Notes under the pieces: generated by a model
Seen by the model: only the letters and a program-made list of their open reading frames with translations
Database searches by the model: none
What the model was told of the DNA's origin: nothing
Source of the DNA: Pyxidicoccus xibeiensis
GTDB taxonomy: Bacteria > Myxococcota > Myxococcia > Myxococcales > Myxococcaceae
Direction of reading: 5' to 3'
DNA: 64,000 bases
Assembly (NCBI RefSeq): GCF_024198175.1
Contig: NZ_JAJVKV010000001.1
Location: 620,001-684,000 of the forward strand
Made by a program: the position numbers and the translations under genes
Shown: positions 1 to 8,764 of the stretch, piece after piece
Position numbering within the stretch: the first letter of the stretch is position 1
Layout: each line of letters starts with the position of its first letter

Positions 1-1346
1 GTGTACTCCCCCATGGCGCGCTCGCGCTCGCCGTTGAGCAGCAGCCACGGGTCGCCCAGCGTCTTCGCGGCCTGCTCGTACTCGGCGATGCGCGCGGGCA
101 GCTGGCCCGCCAGGGGCAGCACGCCCAGCAGGAGGTCCGAGTTGCCGGTGGCGGACAGCTCGCGCACGTACGCGTCCAGCCCCTTCATGTCGAAGGTGCC
201 CAGCAGCACCTGGAGGAAGCGCTCGGCCAGCGGGCCGCGGCGCTGGAAGTCCAGGCCGGCCACGCGGGTGGCGTAGCGCTCCAGGGTGTCCCCGCCGTAG
301 TGCGCGTCCAGCACGCGGGCCAGCGGCAGCAGCGCCTTCACGCGCTCCGGGGTCGGAGCCGCCCACACGGAGATGTTGAACCAGTTGCGCGCCGTGCCCG
401 GCACCGCGCGGGCCAGGGCGTCCGGAAAGGGCGTGCCCTGCGTGGCCAGCAGCTTGCCGGCCTTGCCCGCCTCTTCCCACGTCCCACGCTGCCCCTCCAG
501 GTTGCGCCGCAGGGCCGAGGCGCGCTCCTTCGCCTCCTCCGCCCAGCCCGGCTCACCCAGCGCCGCCACCGCGTCGAAGGCGTCGGCCGCCACCGCGTCC
601 AGCCCCAGCTCGCGCAGCACCAGCGCCCGGTTCCACAGCGCCTGCGGGTGCCGGGGGTGCTTCTCCAGCACGCCGTCCAGCAGGATGAGGGCCTCTTCCA
701 GCTCGCCCTTCGACAGCGCCACCACCGCCCGGTCGCTGTCCACGTCCGGCGAGGCCGGCGCGCGCTGCAGGTACTCCGCCGCCTGCTCCCGCTCGCCGCG
801 CAGCAGGTGGCCGGTGGCCAGCCCGTGCAGGTCTCCCGCCTCCTCCAGCTTCGCCAGCTTCTGCAGCGGCACCAGCTCCCGGGGACGCTCCTCGCCCGAG
901 CGCAGCACGCCGTAGGGCCGGTGCGCGCTGGCGCCCTCCCAGCTCAGCCGCGCCTCCAGCGAGCGCGTGGGCGCCAGGGCCAGCGCCTCGGCCCCCTGCC
1001 CCGTGGACAGGCCCGGTGAGCGCAGCACCACCAGCGCGAGCACGGCGGCCAGCGAGCCCGCCAGCGCGGCCGCGGCCACGCGGTTGCGGCGGCTCCACGC
1101 CGGACGGAAGGCGCGCCGCGGCTCCGCCTCCTGACGCGGCGGCGGCGCGGGGGCCACCTCCTGCTGCTCCACGTCCACCAGCCGCGACGAGAGCGCCTGG
1201 AGCTGGAGGATGTCGTCGAGGTCCGCCTGGCACTGCGCGCACGTGCCCAGGTGCACGCGGAAGGTGTCCGCCTCCTCAGGGGACAGCTCGCCGTCCGCGA
1301 AGGCCTGGACCTGGTCGTGGATGTCGGTGGGCTCCAGCGCGCTCAT
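1..1346 (-). CDS. Zinc-finger anti-sigma-like membrane protein with TPR-type repeats (partial, continues past left edge)
   Basis: This reading frame stays open from an ATG at 1346 to the window edge, so its C-terminus is missing. The first ~45 residues form a zf-HC2 anti-sigma zinc finger (H32, C36, C39 in the HxxxCxxC pattern). A basic linker follows, then one hydrophobic segment near residues 89-110, then alanine/leucine-rich helical repeats of TPR type. The ATG overlaps the stop of the upstream sigma-factor gene (ATGA), so the two are translationally coupled. That pairing suggests it binds and restrains the sigma factor at the inner membrane. In myxobacteria this architecture often ends in a CHAT protease domain, which cannot be checked here. 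The function is inferred from the finger and the context. Confidence 0.8.
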   Translation of the reverse strand, partial: MSALEPTDIHDQVQAFADGELSPEEADTFRVHLGTCAQCQADLDDILQLQALSSRLVDVEQQEVAPAPPPRQEAEPRRAFRPAWSRRNRVAAAALAGSLAAVLALVVLRSPGLSTGQGAEALALAPTRSLEARLSWEGASAHRPYGVLRSGEERPRELVPLQKLAKLEEAGDLHGLATGHLLRGEREQAAEYLQRAPASPDVDSDRAVVALSKGELEEALILLDGVLEKHPRHPQALWNRALVLRELGLDAVAADAFDAVAALGEPGWAEEAKERASALRRNLEGQRGTWEEAGKAGKLLATQGTPFPDALARAVPGTARNWFNISVWAAPTPERVKALLPLARVLDAHYGGDTLERYATRVAGLDFQRRGPLAERFLQVLLGTFDMKGLDAYVRELSATGNSDLLLGVLPLAGQLPARIAEYEQAAKTLGDPWLLLNGERERAMGEY

Positions 1347-1999
1347 GTGCCCTCCGCCTCGCCCGGAGGCGTGGGCATCAGCAGCTCCTTCAGCCGGCGG
1401 CGCGCGCGGATGAGGCGCGTGCCCACGGTGGCCTTGGGAATGCCCAGTCGCTCGGCGATCTCCACGTAGGACCTGCCCTCCAGGGCGTGCAGCCGGTACA
1501 CGGTGCGGAACTCCTCGGGCAGCTTCTCCAGCGCCTCGCGCAGCTGCTCCGGGCTGATGGCGGCCCAGGCGGGGGCGGTCTCCACCTCGGGAGCGGCGAT
1601 GCGCTCCTCCATGTCCTCGGCGGACACGTCCGCCCGGCGCTCACGCGTGCGGGAGCGGCACCGGTCGATGAAGAGGTGGTGGAGGATGGTGAGCAGCCAC
1701 GCGCGCCCGTCCGTGCCGGGCTTGTACTTCGCGAGGTTGCGGAGCCCACGCTCCAGGGTGTCCTGGACGAGGTCGCGCGCATCCGCGGCATTCCCGCACA
1801 GGCGCAGCGCGGTGGCCTGCAAGGCCGCCTCGTGCTCCCGGGCGAATGCCGCGAACCACCGGCTGTCCAGGGTCGGCGATGACAGGGGCCTGCTTTCCAC
1901 TCGGGGTGCAGGCTGACCCGTCACGTCCCGGGCCGTCAAGCTCCGCGTCAGCAACGGGCTGGACAGCAGGGCGTGCGGCGAGAGGGCGAAGGCGTTCAT
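1343..1999 (-). CDS. ECF-family RNA polymerase sigma factor
   Basis: The protein has the two conserved sigma-70 parts of an ECF factor. Region 2 includes the segment NAADARDLVQDTLERGLRN, the usual core-binding stretch. Region 4 carries the helix-turn-helix SYVEIAERLGIPKATVGTRL. I prefer the ATG at 1999 because an AAGG lies 8 nt upstream. An in-frame GTG at 2014 would add five residues but has no clear ribosome-binding site. The stop overlaps the start of the downstream zinc-finger/TPR gene, so the pair probably works as sigma and anti-sigma. The regulon and signal are unknown. Upstream, T-rich runs at 2048-2063 stand out in the GC-rich sequence and may belong to its promoter. Confidence 0.9.
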   Translation of the reverse strand: MNAFALSPHALLSSPLLTRSLTARDVTGQPAPRVESRPLSSPTLDSRWFAAFAREHEAALQATALRLCGNAADARDLVQDTLERGLRNLAKYKPGTDGRAWLLTILHHLFIDRCRSRTRERRADVSAEDMEERIAAPEVETAPAWAAISPEQLREALEKLPEEFRTVYRLHALEGRSYVEIAERLGIPKATVGTRLIRARRRLKELLMPTPPGEAEGT

Positions 2000-2098
2000 G
2001 GCGGTCGCCTTCACAACGGCGGCCCCCGCCCATCTTCCCGGGGAGGATTTTTTCGTGGATTTTCCGCCCCGGGCCCCGGCCCCCTCAGAGGGGGAAGG

Positions 2099-2647
2099 CT
2101 ACGGGTTGCGGCGGACGATTTCGGCGTTGAGGACGTTGGCGAAGCCCACCCACGTCAGGTAGGGCGCGACCAGCCAGGCGGCCGGGCGGTCCACGTTCCG
2201 CGTCGTGGCCACGTAGGCGCCGATGCTGCCCAGCAGCGCCACGTTGTCCGCCAGGGCGCGGCGCGGCTGGTGGCGGCCGAAGAAGAGCCAGGACCAGGCG
2301 GCGTTGAGGCCCAGCTGGACGCCCCACCAGGCCAGCGCCTTGGAGCGCGCGGGCCCCGCCGGCGCCGTCCACACCCGCCAGCCGGAGACGGCGATGAGGC
2401 CATACAGCACCGTCCACACCGGGGCGAACACCTTGGGTGGCGGCTGGAAGGGAGGCTTGCGCAGGCGCCGGAACCAGCGCTGGTCGGCGGAGCTCTGCCG
2501 GCTGCCCAGCGCCGCCGCGCCGAACGCGAGCGCGCCAAAGGTGCCCAGCGCCACCACCGACTCCGTGCGCAGCGTGGGGTTGAGGGCCGTGCGCTTCACC
2601 GGGCCCGGCACCGTCCGCGTCGTCGGTTCCACCTTCGTCGTCTGCAT
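2099..2647 (-). CDS. TspO/MBR-family membrane protein
   Basis: A 182-residue protein with several hydrophobic helices and the typical family segments: KPPFQPPPKVFAPVWTVLYG, then W-rich helices with QLGLNAAWSWLFF, and a C-terminal stretch ending in VGFANVLNAEI. This matches the TspO/peripheral benzodiazepine receptor family, which binds porphyrins and related ligands in membranes. The N-terminal ~40 residues are an extra hydrophilic part. The ATG at 2647 has a strong GGGAGGT ribosome-binding site about 6 nt upstream, which rules out the longer upstream reading frame. It stands alone and is divergent from the DUF924 gene. The ligand in this organism is unknown. Confidence 0.85.
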   Translation of the reverse strand: MQTTKVEPTTRTVPGPVKRTALNPTLRTESVVALGTFGALAFGAAALGSRQSSADQRWFRRLRKPPFQPPPKVFAPVWTVLYGLIAVSGWRVWTAPAGPARSKALAWWGVQLGLNAAWSWLFFGRHQPRRALADNVALLGSIGAYVATTRNVDRPAAWLVAPYLTWVGFANVLNAEIVRRNP

Positions 2648-2772
2648 CCCAGACCTCCCGTGGCCTGCGGTCCGCCACTGTTGGCTGGAAGGTGGTGCCG
2701 GGCCTGCTTCGCCGCCACCATGGCGTCGGGCGATGTACAAATGAAGTCCCCCCACGGTTCTGGAGGCGTCGC

Positions 2773-3363
2773 ATGGTGAGCGCGGAGGAAGTGCTTGGCT
2801 TCTGGTTCGGTCGACCGCCGGACCCCGTCCGCAACCCCGACAGCGCGCGTCCTCAAGAACGGTGGTGGGAGCGGGACGCCGCGTTCGACGCGGAGTGCCA
2901 GCAGCGTTTCCTGGAGGCGCACGAGGCGGCCGCCGCGGGGAAGCTGGGGGCATGGAAGGACGAGGCCCGGAGCTGCCTGGCGCTGGTGCTGCTCCTGGAC
3001 CAGATTCCGAGGAACGTCTTCCGGGGCACGCCGCGGGCATTCGCCACGGATGCGCTGGCGCGCGACGTGGCCCGGCATGCGCTGGCGCGGGGGCTGGACA
3101 TGACGCTGCCGCCGGTGTGGCGGTGGTTCATGTACCTGCCCTTCGAGCACAGCGAAGAGGTCCATGACCAGCGGCTGGCCGTGGCCCTCTTCGAGATGCT
3201 GGCGCTGTACCACCGCGACAGCCGCGACTCGCTCGACTACGCCCGGCGGCACCGGGACGTCATCGAGCGCTTCGGCCGCTTCCCCCACCGCAACGGCGCG
3301 CTGGGGCGCCCGTCCACTCCGGAGGAAGAGAGCTTCCTCCAGGAGCCGGGCTCGGCGTTCTGA
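2773..3363 (+). CDS. DUF924 family protein
   Basis: A 196-residue soluble protein. The order of conserved pieces fits DUF924: an N-terminal VLGFWFG motif, a WWERDAAFDAECQQRF segment, LLLDQIPRNVFRGTP, and a late RHRDVIERFGRFPHRN. The family folds as an all-helical TPR-like bundle and has no agreed function. The ATG at 2773 follows a GGAGG at a good distance. It is transcribed away from the TspO-like gene and ends just before the convergent ferritin-like operon, so it appears monocistronic. Confidence 0.88.
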   Translation: MVSAEEVLGFWFGRPPDPVRNPDSARPQERWWERDAAFDAECQQRFLEAHEAAAAGKLGAWKDEARSCLALVLLLDQIPRNVFRGTPRAFATDALARDVARHALARGLDMTLPPVWRWFMYLPFEHSEEVHDQRLAVALFEMLALYHRDSRDSLDYARRHRDVIERFGRFPHRNGALGRPSTPEEESFLQEPGSAF

Positions 3364-3372
3364 CGCCCGCCG

Positions 3373-4149
3373 CTACAGCGGCGTGGCGTTGAGGGTGGGC
3401 GAGGCCTGGGGCACCGGCTCCGCGCGGGCCTCCAGGGTGACGCCCGCGGACAGCCAGCCGCGCACCAGGGTGAGGTGCTCGGCCTCCGCGTCCAGGGCGA
3501 GCTGGAAGCGGTCCGCCAGGGTGTCATGGCCCAGGCCGCGCGCCAGCTCGATGAGCATCTCCCAGCCGGCGTTGTCCGTCAGCTCCGCCACCAGCAGCGC
3601 GTGCAGCGTGTCGCGCAGGTTCATCCGCGGGTCGCTGACGACGGCGGGCAGGCCCATGGACGTCACGGCTCCCACGTCCGCGCAGGGCGTCACCGCCGTG
3701 GGGTCCGCGCCCAGCTTCGTCAGGGACTCGGTCATCAGGGCGAAGTGGGACATCTCGTCGTTGAGGATGCGCTGCAGGCCCTCGCGGGTGGGGCCGCCCT
3801 CCCAGCTGCCGAGGACGTCGAACTTGGCGAGCGCCCCCTGGTAGAGCCGGGTGCCGGTGCGCTCGAAGGCGAGCCGTTCCCCCAGCTTGTCGATGAACAC
3901 GGTGGGCTTGGAGCCCTTGAGCATGTCCACCGCCGTCTTGGCCACGCCCTTGAGGCTGGCCGGGGGCGGCACGCTGCCCACGCCCGGGCTCTCCCGCGCG
4001 TACTGCTGGCGCACCTTGATGAGGAGCGTCTCGTCACCCAGGTGGCTGGGCTGCCGCTTCTGCGCCTCCTGGATGATGTCCGCGCTGTCCACGGGCGAGG
4101 TGGCGATGCCCGTCTTGTTCATGCCCATGTCGCTGGTCGTCTTCTTCAT
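3373..4149 (-). CDS. Ferritin-like protein, second gene of pair
   Basis: A 258-residue protein with no signal peptide. Two helix motifs with acidic and histidine residues typical of ferritin-like four-helix bundles are visible: ILNDEMSHFALM in the middle and LDAEAEHLTLVRGWL near the end. This suggests a di-iron or iron-storage-related fold, though the carboxylate set cannot be assigned with certainty. The ATG lies one base after the stop codon of the upstream ferritin-like gene, so the two are clearly co-transcribed and probably translationally coupled. It ends 9 bp from the convergent DUF924 gene. The specific role is unknown. Confidence 0.75.
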   Translation of the reverse strand: MKKTTSDMGMNKTGIATSPVDSADIIQEAQKRQPSHLGDETLLIKVRQQYARESPGVGSVPPPASLKGVAKTAVDMLKGSKPTVFIDKLGERLAFERTGTRLYQGALAKFDVLGSWEGGPTREGLQRILNDEMSHFALMTESLTKLGADPTAVTPCADVGAVTSMGLPAVVSDPRMNLRDTLHALLVAELTDNAGWEMLIELARGLGHDTLADRFQLALDAEAEHLTLVRGWLSAGVTLEARAEPVPQASPTLNATPL

Positions 4150-4150
4150 G

Positions 4151-5356
4151 TCAGTGAACCTTCTTTCCTTCCAGCACCGAGCCCATGCGCGCCGCGCGAG
4201 CAGCGAGCTCCGTCCCGGGAGTCCATTGGTAGCCCGCCGCCACCGTCTCGGAGGGCGAGCCCTCGGAGTTGAGCTGGTCGCGGTAGACGAACGAGCGGTG
4301 GTCCCTCGGCAGCTCCGCCATGCGCACGTAGTCGGGGCCGTTGGAGGCGAGGTCCTCTTCCTGGTTCAGCGTCTTGCGGACGAACTCGCGGTGTTCCTTG
4401 AAGCCGATGGGGTCCGGCATCGTCGCGGGGAGGATTTCCGCCGCGTCACGGCCTTCCACCTGCTGGAAGAGCTGAATCACGTGGTGGAGCTGTCCCAGCT
4501 CGTAGTCCGTGAAGCGCTGCCAGATCTCCTTGATGCGCGGGTTCTTCTCGTACGCCAGGCACGAGTAGAAGTTGTAGACCTGCATGGCCTCGTGGAGGAC
4601 GCACTTCTCCAGGAGCGACTCACTCGGGTCCAGCAGCGACTCGTACATGGAGGTGTGCTGCTCCTCGATGGCGGCAATCTCCGCGTAGAGCTGGCGCGCC
4701 ACCGGGTCGGTGAAGAACGGGCCCACCGTCATGTAGTAGTCGTGCGTCTGGTTCTCCGCGGCGGTGATGCTCATCGCGTGAATCTTGGTGAGCGGGTGCG
4801 CGGTGCGCTTGTCGTAGGGACGGCGCAGGTCATCCAGCGGGTAGCGGTGCTCCACGGACGTGGGCCGGCCGGGGGTGATGTCCGTATAGGACTGGGTGAT
4901 GTTGTTGGGGTCCTTGCCCTCGAGCCGGTCGTAGAGCGCGCCGTACCGGTACAGGTGGTCGAAGTCCTCGAGCAGGCCGAAGCGGTACGTCTGCGCCAGG
5001 TACGGGTCCGGCTCACGCAGGGCGACGCTGGCCGTCACCTCGATGGCGACCTGCTCGAAGCCGAGCGTGGTCTCCAGCGGGGTCTGGTCCGGCGGGTTCA
5101 GCCAGTTGATGAGCGTCTGCTCGAACTGCTCGACGCGGCGGATGAGCGCGAGCTGCTCGCGGAGGTCCCGGTTCATGCGGGCCATGGCGTGCTTGGTGCG
5201 CAGCGCGTCCGCCATGATGCCGTTCATGTAGATGACACAGACGCGGGTGAAGGCGTCGTCATCCAGCTTGCTGTAGGGGCGCCGGACGAGGTCCTTCCAG
5301 GTGAAGACCTGTCTATCGAGTGGAACGCCTTTTTCCTTGAAGATATCCAGGGCCAC
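4151..5356 (-). CDS. Ferritin-like protein, first gene of pair
   Basis: A 401-residue protein starting at a GTG preceded by AAGGAG at correct spacing; an upstream in-frame ATG at 5446 lacks such a site. The C-terminal half has E/H-rich helices: IAAIEEQHTSMYESL, VLHEAMQVYNFYSCL and YELGQLHHVIQLFQ. They are spaced as in ferritin-like or erythrin-vacuolar-iron-transport-type bundles. The N-terminal half is soluble and without a known motif. It is followed at once by a second ferritin-like gene, so the products may form a hetero-complex. Iron handling or oxidative protection is plausible, but this is inference from the fold. Confidence 0.78.
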   Translation of the reverse strand: MALDIFKEKGVPLDRQVFTWKDLVRRPYSKLDDDAFTRVCVIYMNGIMADALRTKHAMARMNRDLREQLALIRRVEQFEQTLINWLNPPDQTPLETTLGFEQVAIEVTASVALREPDPYLAQTYRFGLLEDFDHLYRYGALYDRLEGKDPNNITQSYTDITPGRPTSVEHRYPLDDLRRPYDKRTAHPLTKIHAMSITAAENQTHDYYMTVGPFFTDPVARQLYAEIAAIEEQHTSMYESLLDPSESLLEKCVLHEAMQVYNFYSCLAYEKNPRIKEIWQRFTDYELGQLHHVIQLFQQVEGRDAAEILPATMPDPIGFKEHREFVRKTLNQEEDLASNGPDYVRMAELPRDHRSFVYRDQLNSEGSPSETVAAGYQWTPGTELAARAARMGSVLEGKKVH

Positions 5357-5736
5357 GTCTGACTCCTTCGCGCGGGGCTGTCGGAAGGCCTCGTGCCCTC
5401 CGCATCGGCGCATAAGGTCCGGTCGCGAGGGGAGTCCGGCAAACACGGGGCGAGCCGTCGCCCGTCAACCGCCAGGGTCGTCGGAGGCTCGGCTGGCCGG
5501 CTGGTATGGACCCAGGTCCACTGGGTATCGCATCCCCTCGAACTGGCTGATGAATCTGGAGTCCGGGCGGCCGTCGAGACACCGGACGCGGGCCTGACTG
5601 CCCGCCTGGAGCAGAGGCGACGGTGATGGAAGGTTTTCCGGGGAGTCGAGCAGGCCAGGCGCCACCGGATGGCGGATGCCGGGCGGGACGGCGACTGAGG
5701 TAGTGTGAACCGCAGCACGCTTCGCAAGAGGGGGCC
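5357..5736. other. Divergent intergenic region, no gene seen
   Basis: These 380 bases separate the leftward ferritin-like operon from the rightward cyclase gene and must hold both promoters. The short reading frames inside do not show the third-position GC pattern of the neighbours. No convincing -35/-10 pair, operator palindrome or structured RNA was recognised. Confidence 0.6.
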
Positions 5737-8145
5737 GTGGCAGGCGAGCGCTGGAAGATTCTGAAGTCGCGGTGGCGCAACCACTGGCGGCTGATGCTGG
5801 GCGTGGCGGTGCTGGCCACCACGCTGGCGGCCGTGTGCCATCTGCTGGGCGAGTCACTGGGCGGCTGGCTGGAAGAGGCCGAGCGGGGCGCCTACGACAA
5901 GATGGTGACCGGCTTCACCGACGGGCGCGGGAAGTCACCGCACGTGGTGGTGCTGGCCATCGACCAGTGGAGCCTGGACAACATCCGCGCCAACAAGCAG
6001 TACGCGCTCAACTTCGGGAACTGGCCCTACAGCCGCAACCTGTGGGCGCGGGTGGTGGAGCAACTCGAGGCCGAGGGCGCGCGCGCCATCGTCTTCGACG
6101 CGGTGATGGACGAGCCCTCCACGGACACGGGCATGGACCTGGCCTTCGCGCAGACGCTGCGCGACACACGGGTGCCCTTCTTCGTGGGCATGTCCTCCAA
6201 TGCGCCCCGCGCGGACTTCAGCGCCCCGGCGCCGAGCGCACCGGCCCCGGCTGCGGCTCCCGTGGCCTCCGCGCAGGACGCGCTGCCCACGGAGGCCCTG
6301 CCGCCGTCCCAGGAGGAGCCCTCCCCTTCGGGCGAGGAGTTCCCCGAGGACGGCACAGCGCAGTTCGAGGACGTTCCGGACGCGGAGGCCGTGCCGGAAG
6401 TCACTCCCGAGGCGATGGCCCGCGCGGTGGCCTTCCCGGTGCGCGTGGAGGGCCGCGTGCTGCCGACCCTGGAGCAGGAGTCCGAGGGCGTGATGCAGCC
6501 GCAGCACCCGGTGCCGCCCATTCCCCTGCTGGTGGGCGCGGCGGATGGCTTCGGGCTGGTGGACGCGGAGTCGGACCCGGACGGGTTCATGCGGCGCACG
6601 CGCTTCGCGTACACGGACGGCGTCAACACGTACCCGACGCTGCCGGTGCGCGCGGCGGCGGGCATCCTGGGCGCCAGCGAGGTGGAGCTGTCGGAGCACA
6701 CGCTGCGGCTGGGCACGCGCGAGTACACGGTGGACGCGGAGGGCGACACGGCCATCGACTTCGGCGGTGAGTTCTACGAGCGCTTCGAGGCGGTGCCGCT
6801 GCTGAAGGTGCTGGACGACTGGGCGCGGCGCAACGCGGGCCAGCCCACGCGGCTGCCGCCCGGCCTCTTCCGCGACAAGGTGGTGGTCATCGGCGGCAAC
6901 GCGGTGGGGCTCAACGACGTCAAGGCCACGCCCTTCTCCCCCGTCGTGCCCGGCCTGGTGAAGCAGGCGACGGTGCTGGACACGCTGCTGGGGAACGGCC
7001 GCTTCTTCACCCGCGCGCCGCTGTGGCTGAGCCTGCTGCTCGTCTTCGGGGTGGCGCTCGTCTCCGTCGTGCTGCTGATGACGACGCGGTGGACGCCGCT
7101 GGAAATCGCGTGGCCGCTGGCGCTCTACCTGGGCATGCATTGGGTGACGGGCCCGGTGCTGGCGAAGACGGGCATGGTGCTGCTCACCGCCCTGCCCTCG
7201 CTGGCGGGCATGCTGGCCAGCGTCGCCGCCGTGGCCTTCAACCACCTGGTGGCCAACAAGGAAGCGGAGTTCATCCGGCAGGCCTTCAGCCGCTTCATGG
7301 AGCCCAAGCTGGTGGAGCAGATGATTTCCCAGCGCGAGCTGCCCCGGCTGGACGGGGAGAATGTCGAAATCACCGCCTTCTTCAGCGACATCCGCGGCTT
7401 CTCCACCTTCAGCGAGCGCTTCAAGCAGGACCCGCGCAGCCTGGTTCGCATCCTCAATACGTATCTGACGCGGGTGAGTGGCGCGCTGCTGAAGGAGGGC
7501 GGGTGCCTGGACAAGTACATCGGCGACGCGGTGGTGTGCCTCTACGGCGCGCCCATGCGCCAGCCGGACCATGCGGTGCGGGCCTGCCGGGGGGCGCTGG
7601 CGGCGAAGGCGGAGGTGGACCGGCTGCGCGAGGAGTTCCGCGTCCAGGGCCTGCCGGACATGTACACGCGCATCGGCCTCAACAGCGCGGTGAACTTCGT
7701 GGGCAACTTCGGCAGCGAGCAGCTCTTCAGCTACACGGCCATCGGCGACGGGATGAACCTGGCCGCGCGGCTGGAGGGCGCGAACAAGGCGTATGGCTCC
7801 GTCATCATGATTGGCCCGCGCACGTACGAGCTGGCGAAGGAGCACATCGAGGTGCGCGAGCTGGACCGGGTGCGCGTGGCCGGCAAGACGGAGGCCGTCA
7901 CGGTGTACGAGCTGCTGGCGCTCAAGGGCGGGCTGGACGCGCACAAGCAGGTGACGGTGGAGCGCTACCACGCGGCCCTGGCGCTCTACCGCGAGGCGCG
8001 CTTCGCGGAGGCCGCGGCGGTGCTGGAGGCACGGAAGGCCGAGGACCCGGAGGACGGGCCCACGCAGGCGCTGCTGGAGCGCTGCCACAAGTACGCCAAG
8101 GCGCCGCCGCCGGAGTTCGACGGCGTGGCGAGCCTGGACAAGTGA
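5737..8145 (+). CDS. CHASE2-domain class III adenylate/guanylate cyclase
   Basis: An 802-residue membrane receptor cyclase. One N-terminal membrane helix (residues ~18-38) is followed by a large extracytoplasmic CHASE2 sensor and three hydrophobic helices at ~428-500. The C-terminal class III cyclase domain starts near 540. Catalytic features are intact: metal-binding D551 in FFSDIRGF and D597 in YIGDAVVC, a purine-specifying lysine in CLDKYIGD, and N/R in GDGMNLAARLEG. The lysine favours ATP as substrate. An Ala/Pro/Glu-rich insert at about 160-235 interrupts the CHASE2 domain. The start is a GTG behind a purine-rich AAGAGGGGG. The next two genes follow closely on the same strand. The sensed signal is unknown. 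Confidence 0.92.
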   Translation: MAGERWKILKSRWRNHWRLMLGVAVLATTLAAVCHLLGESLGGWLEEAERGAYDKMVTGFTDGRGKSPHVVVLAIDQWSLDNIRANKQYALNFGNWPYSRNLWARVVEQLEAEGARAIVFDAVMDEPSTDTGMDLAFAQTLRDTRVPFFVGMSSNAPRADFSAPAPSAPAPAAAPVASAQDALPTEALPPSQEEPSPSGEEFPEDGTAQFEDVPDAEAVPEVTPEAMARAVAFPVRVEGRVLPTLEQESEGVMQPQHPVPPIPLLVGAADGFGLVDAESDPDGFMRRTRFAYTDGVNTYPTLPVRAAAGILGASEVELSEHTLRLGTREYTVDAEGDTAIDFGGEFYERFEAVPLLKVLDDWARRNAGQPTRLPPGLFRDKVVVIGGNAVGLNDVKATPFSPVVPGLVKQATVLDTLLGNGRFFTRAPLWLSLLLVFGVALVSVVLLMTTRWTPLEIAWPLALYLGMHWVTGPVLAKTGMVLLTALPSLAGMLASVAAVAFNHLVANKEAEFIRQAFSRFMEPKLVEQMISQRELPRLDGENVEITAFFSDIRGFSTFSERFKQDPRSLVRILNTYLTRVSGALLKEGGCLDKYIGDAVVCLYGAPMRQPDHAVRACRGALAAKAEVDRLREEFRVQGLPDMYTRIGLNSAVNFVGNFGSEQLFSYTAIGDGMNLAARLEGANKAYGSVIMIGPRTYELAKEHIEVRELDRVRVAGKTEAVTVYELLALKGGLDAHKQVTVERYHAALALYREARFAEAAAVLEARKAEDPEDGPTQALLERCHKYAKAPPPEFDGVASLDK

Positions 8146-8167
8146 GCTGGAGAGGAGCCTGGGAGGC

Positions 8168-8764
8168 ATGCGGATGAGAACGAGAGCAGGCATGGTCGCC
8201 GTGGCGCTGGCGCTGGGCCTTCCGGGCCTGGCGGGCGCCGTGAAGGTCGGCGGGACGCTGTACGTGAAGGCGAAGAACACGCGGGTGATGGTGAGCCCGT
8301 CCCCCACGGACAACGCGGTGGTCATCCTCCAGCCTGGGGACACTGTGAAGTGGGAGGGCGCCGACGCGACGAACAAGCAGTGGCACCGCGTGGAGGCGCC
8401 GGGCGGGAAGAAGGGCTTCGTCTTCCAGACGAACCTGTCCACCACGCGGCCCAACATGGAAATCGTCGTCGACCCGAACGGCAAGCAGACGATGGACCCG
8501 AAGAAGTTCGTCGCCAGTGGCGCCGCGGTGAAGGCGCTCAGCCCCGGCGCCGAGAAGTACGGCAACGGCAAGAAGGGCGACTACGCGAAGGCCGTCAGCG
8601 ACATCAAGGCGGTGGAGGCGCTGGCCAAGGCGGTGTCCACGGAGGCCATCGCCGCGCATGTGGAGGAAGCGGGGCTCTTCCCGGTGGTGGGGCCCACGGA
8701 GAAGGTGGCGCAGGCGGCCCCCCAGGCGCCCGCCAAGGGCTCGAAGAAGAAGGCGGTGAAGTGA
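8168..8764 (+). CDS. Secreted SH3-like domain protein
   Basis: A 198-residue protein with an N-terminal signal peptide (basic start, hydrophobic core, cleavage near LAGA). A bacterial SH3-type segment follows: YVKAKNTRVMVSPSPTDNAV, then a WHRVEAPGGKKGFVF strand typical of such folds. The C-terminus is lysine/alanine-rich. The in-frame ATG at 8174 sits at a better distance from the GGGAGG than the ATG at 8168, so the true start may be two codons later. Its stop overlaps the start of the M48 peptidase gene (TGATG). It is probably periplasmic and may bind cell wall or assist the peptidase; that role is inferred. Confidence 0.8.
   Translation: MRMRTRAGMVAVALALGLPGLAGAVKVGGTLYVKAKNTRVMVSPSPTDNAVVILQPGDTVKWEGADATNKQWHRVEAPGGKKGFVFQTNLSTTRPNMEIVVDPNGKQTMDPKKFVASGAAVKALSPGAEKYGNGKKGDYAKAVSDIKAVEALAKAVSTEAIAAHVEEAGLFPVVGPTEKVAQAAPQAPAKGSKKKAVK

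Noticed and set aside
5935-8571. A very long leftward reading frame opposite the cyclase gene
   Set aside because: It is an antisense shadow typical of high-GC DNA: its sequence is His/Arg/Gln-rich without domains, while the plus strand encodes an intact cyclase.
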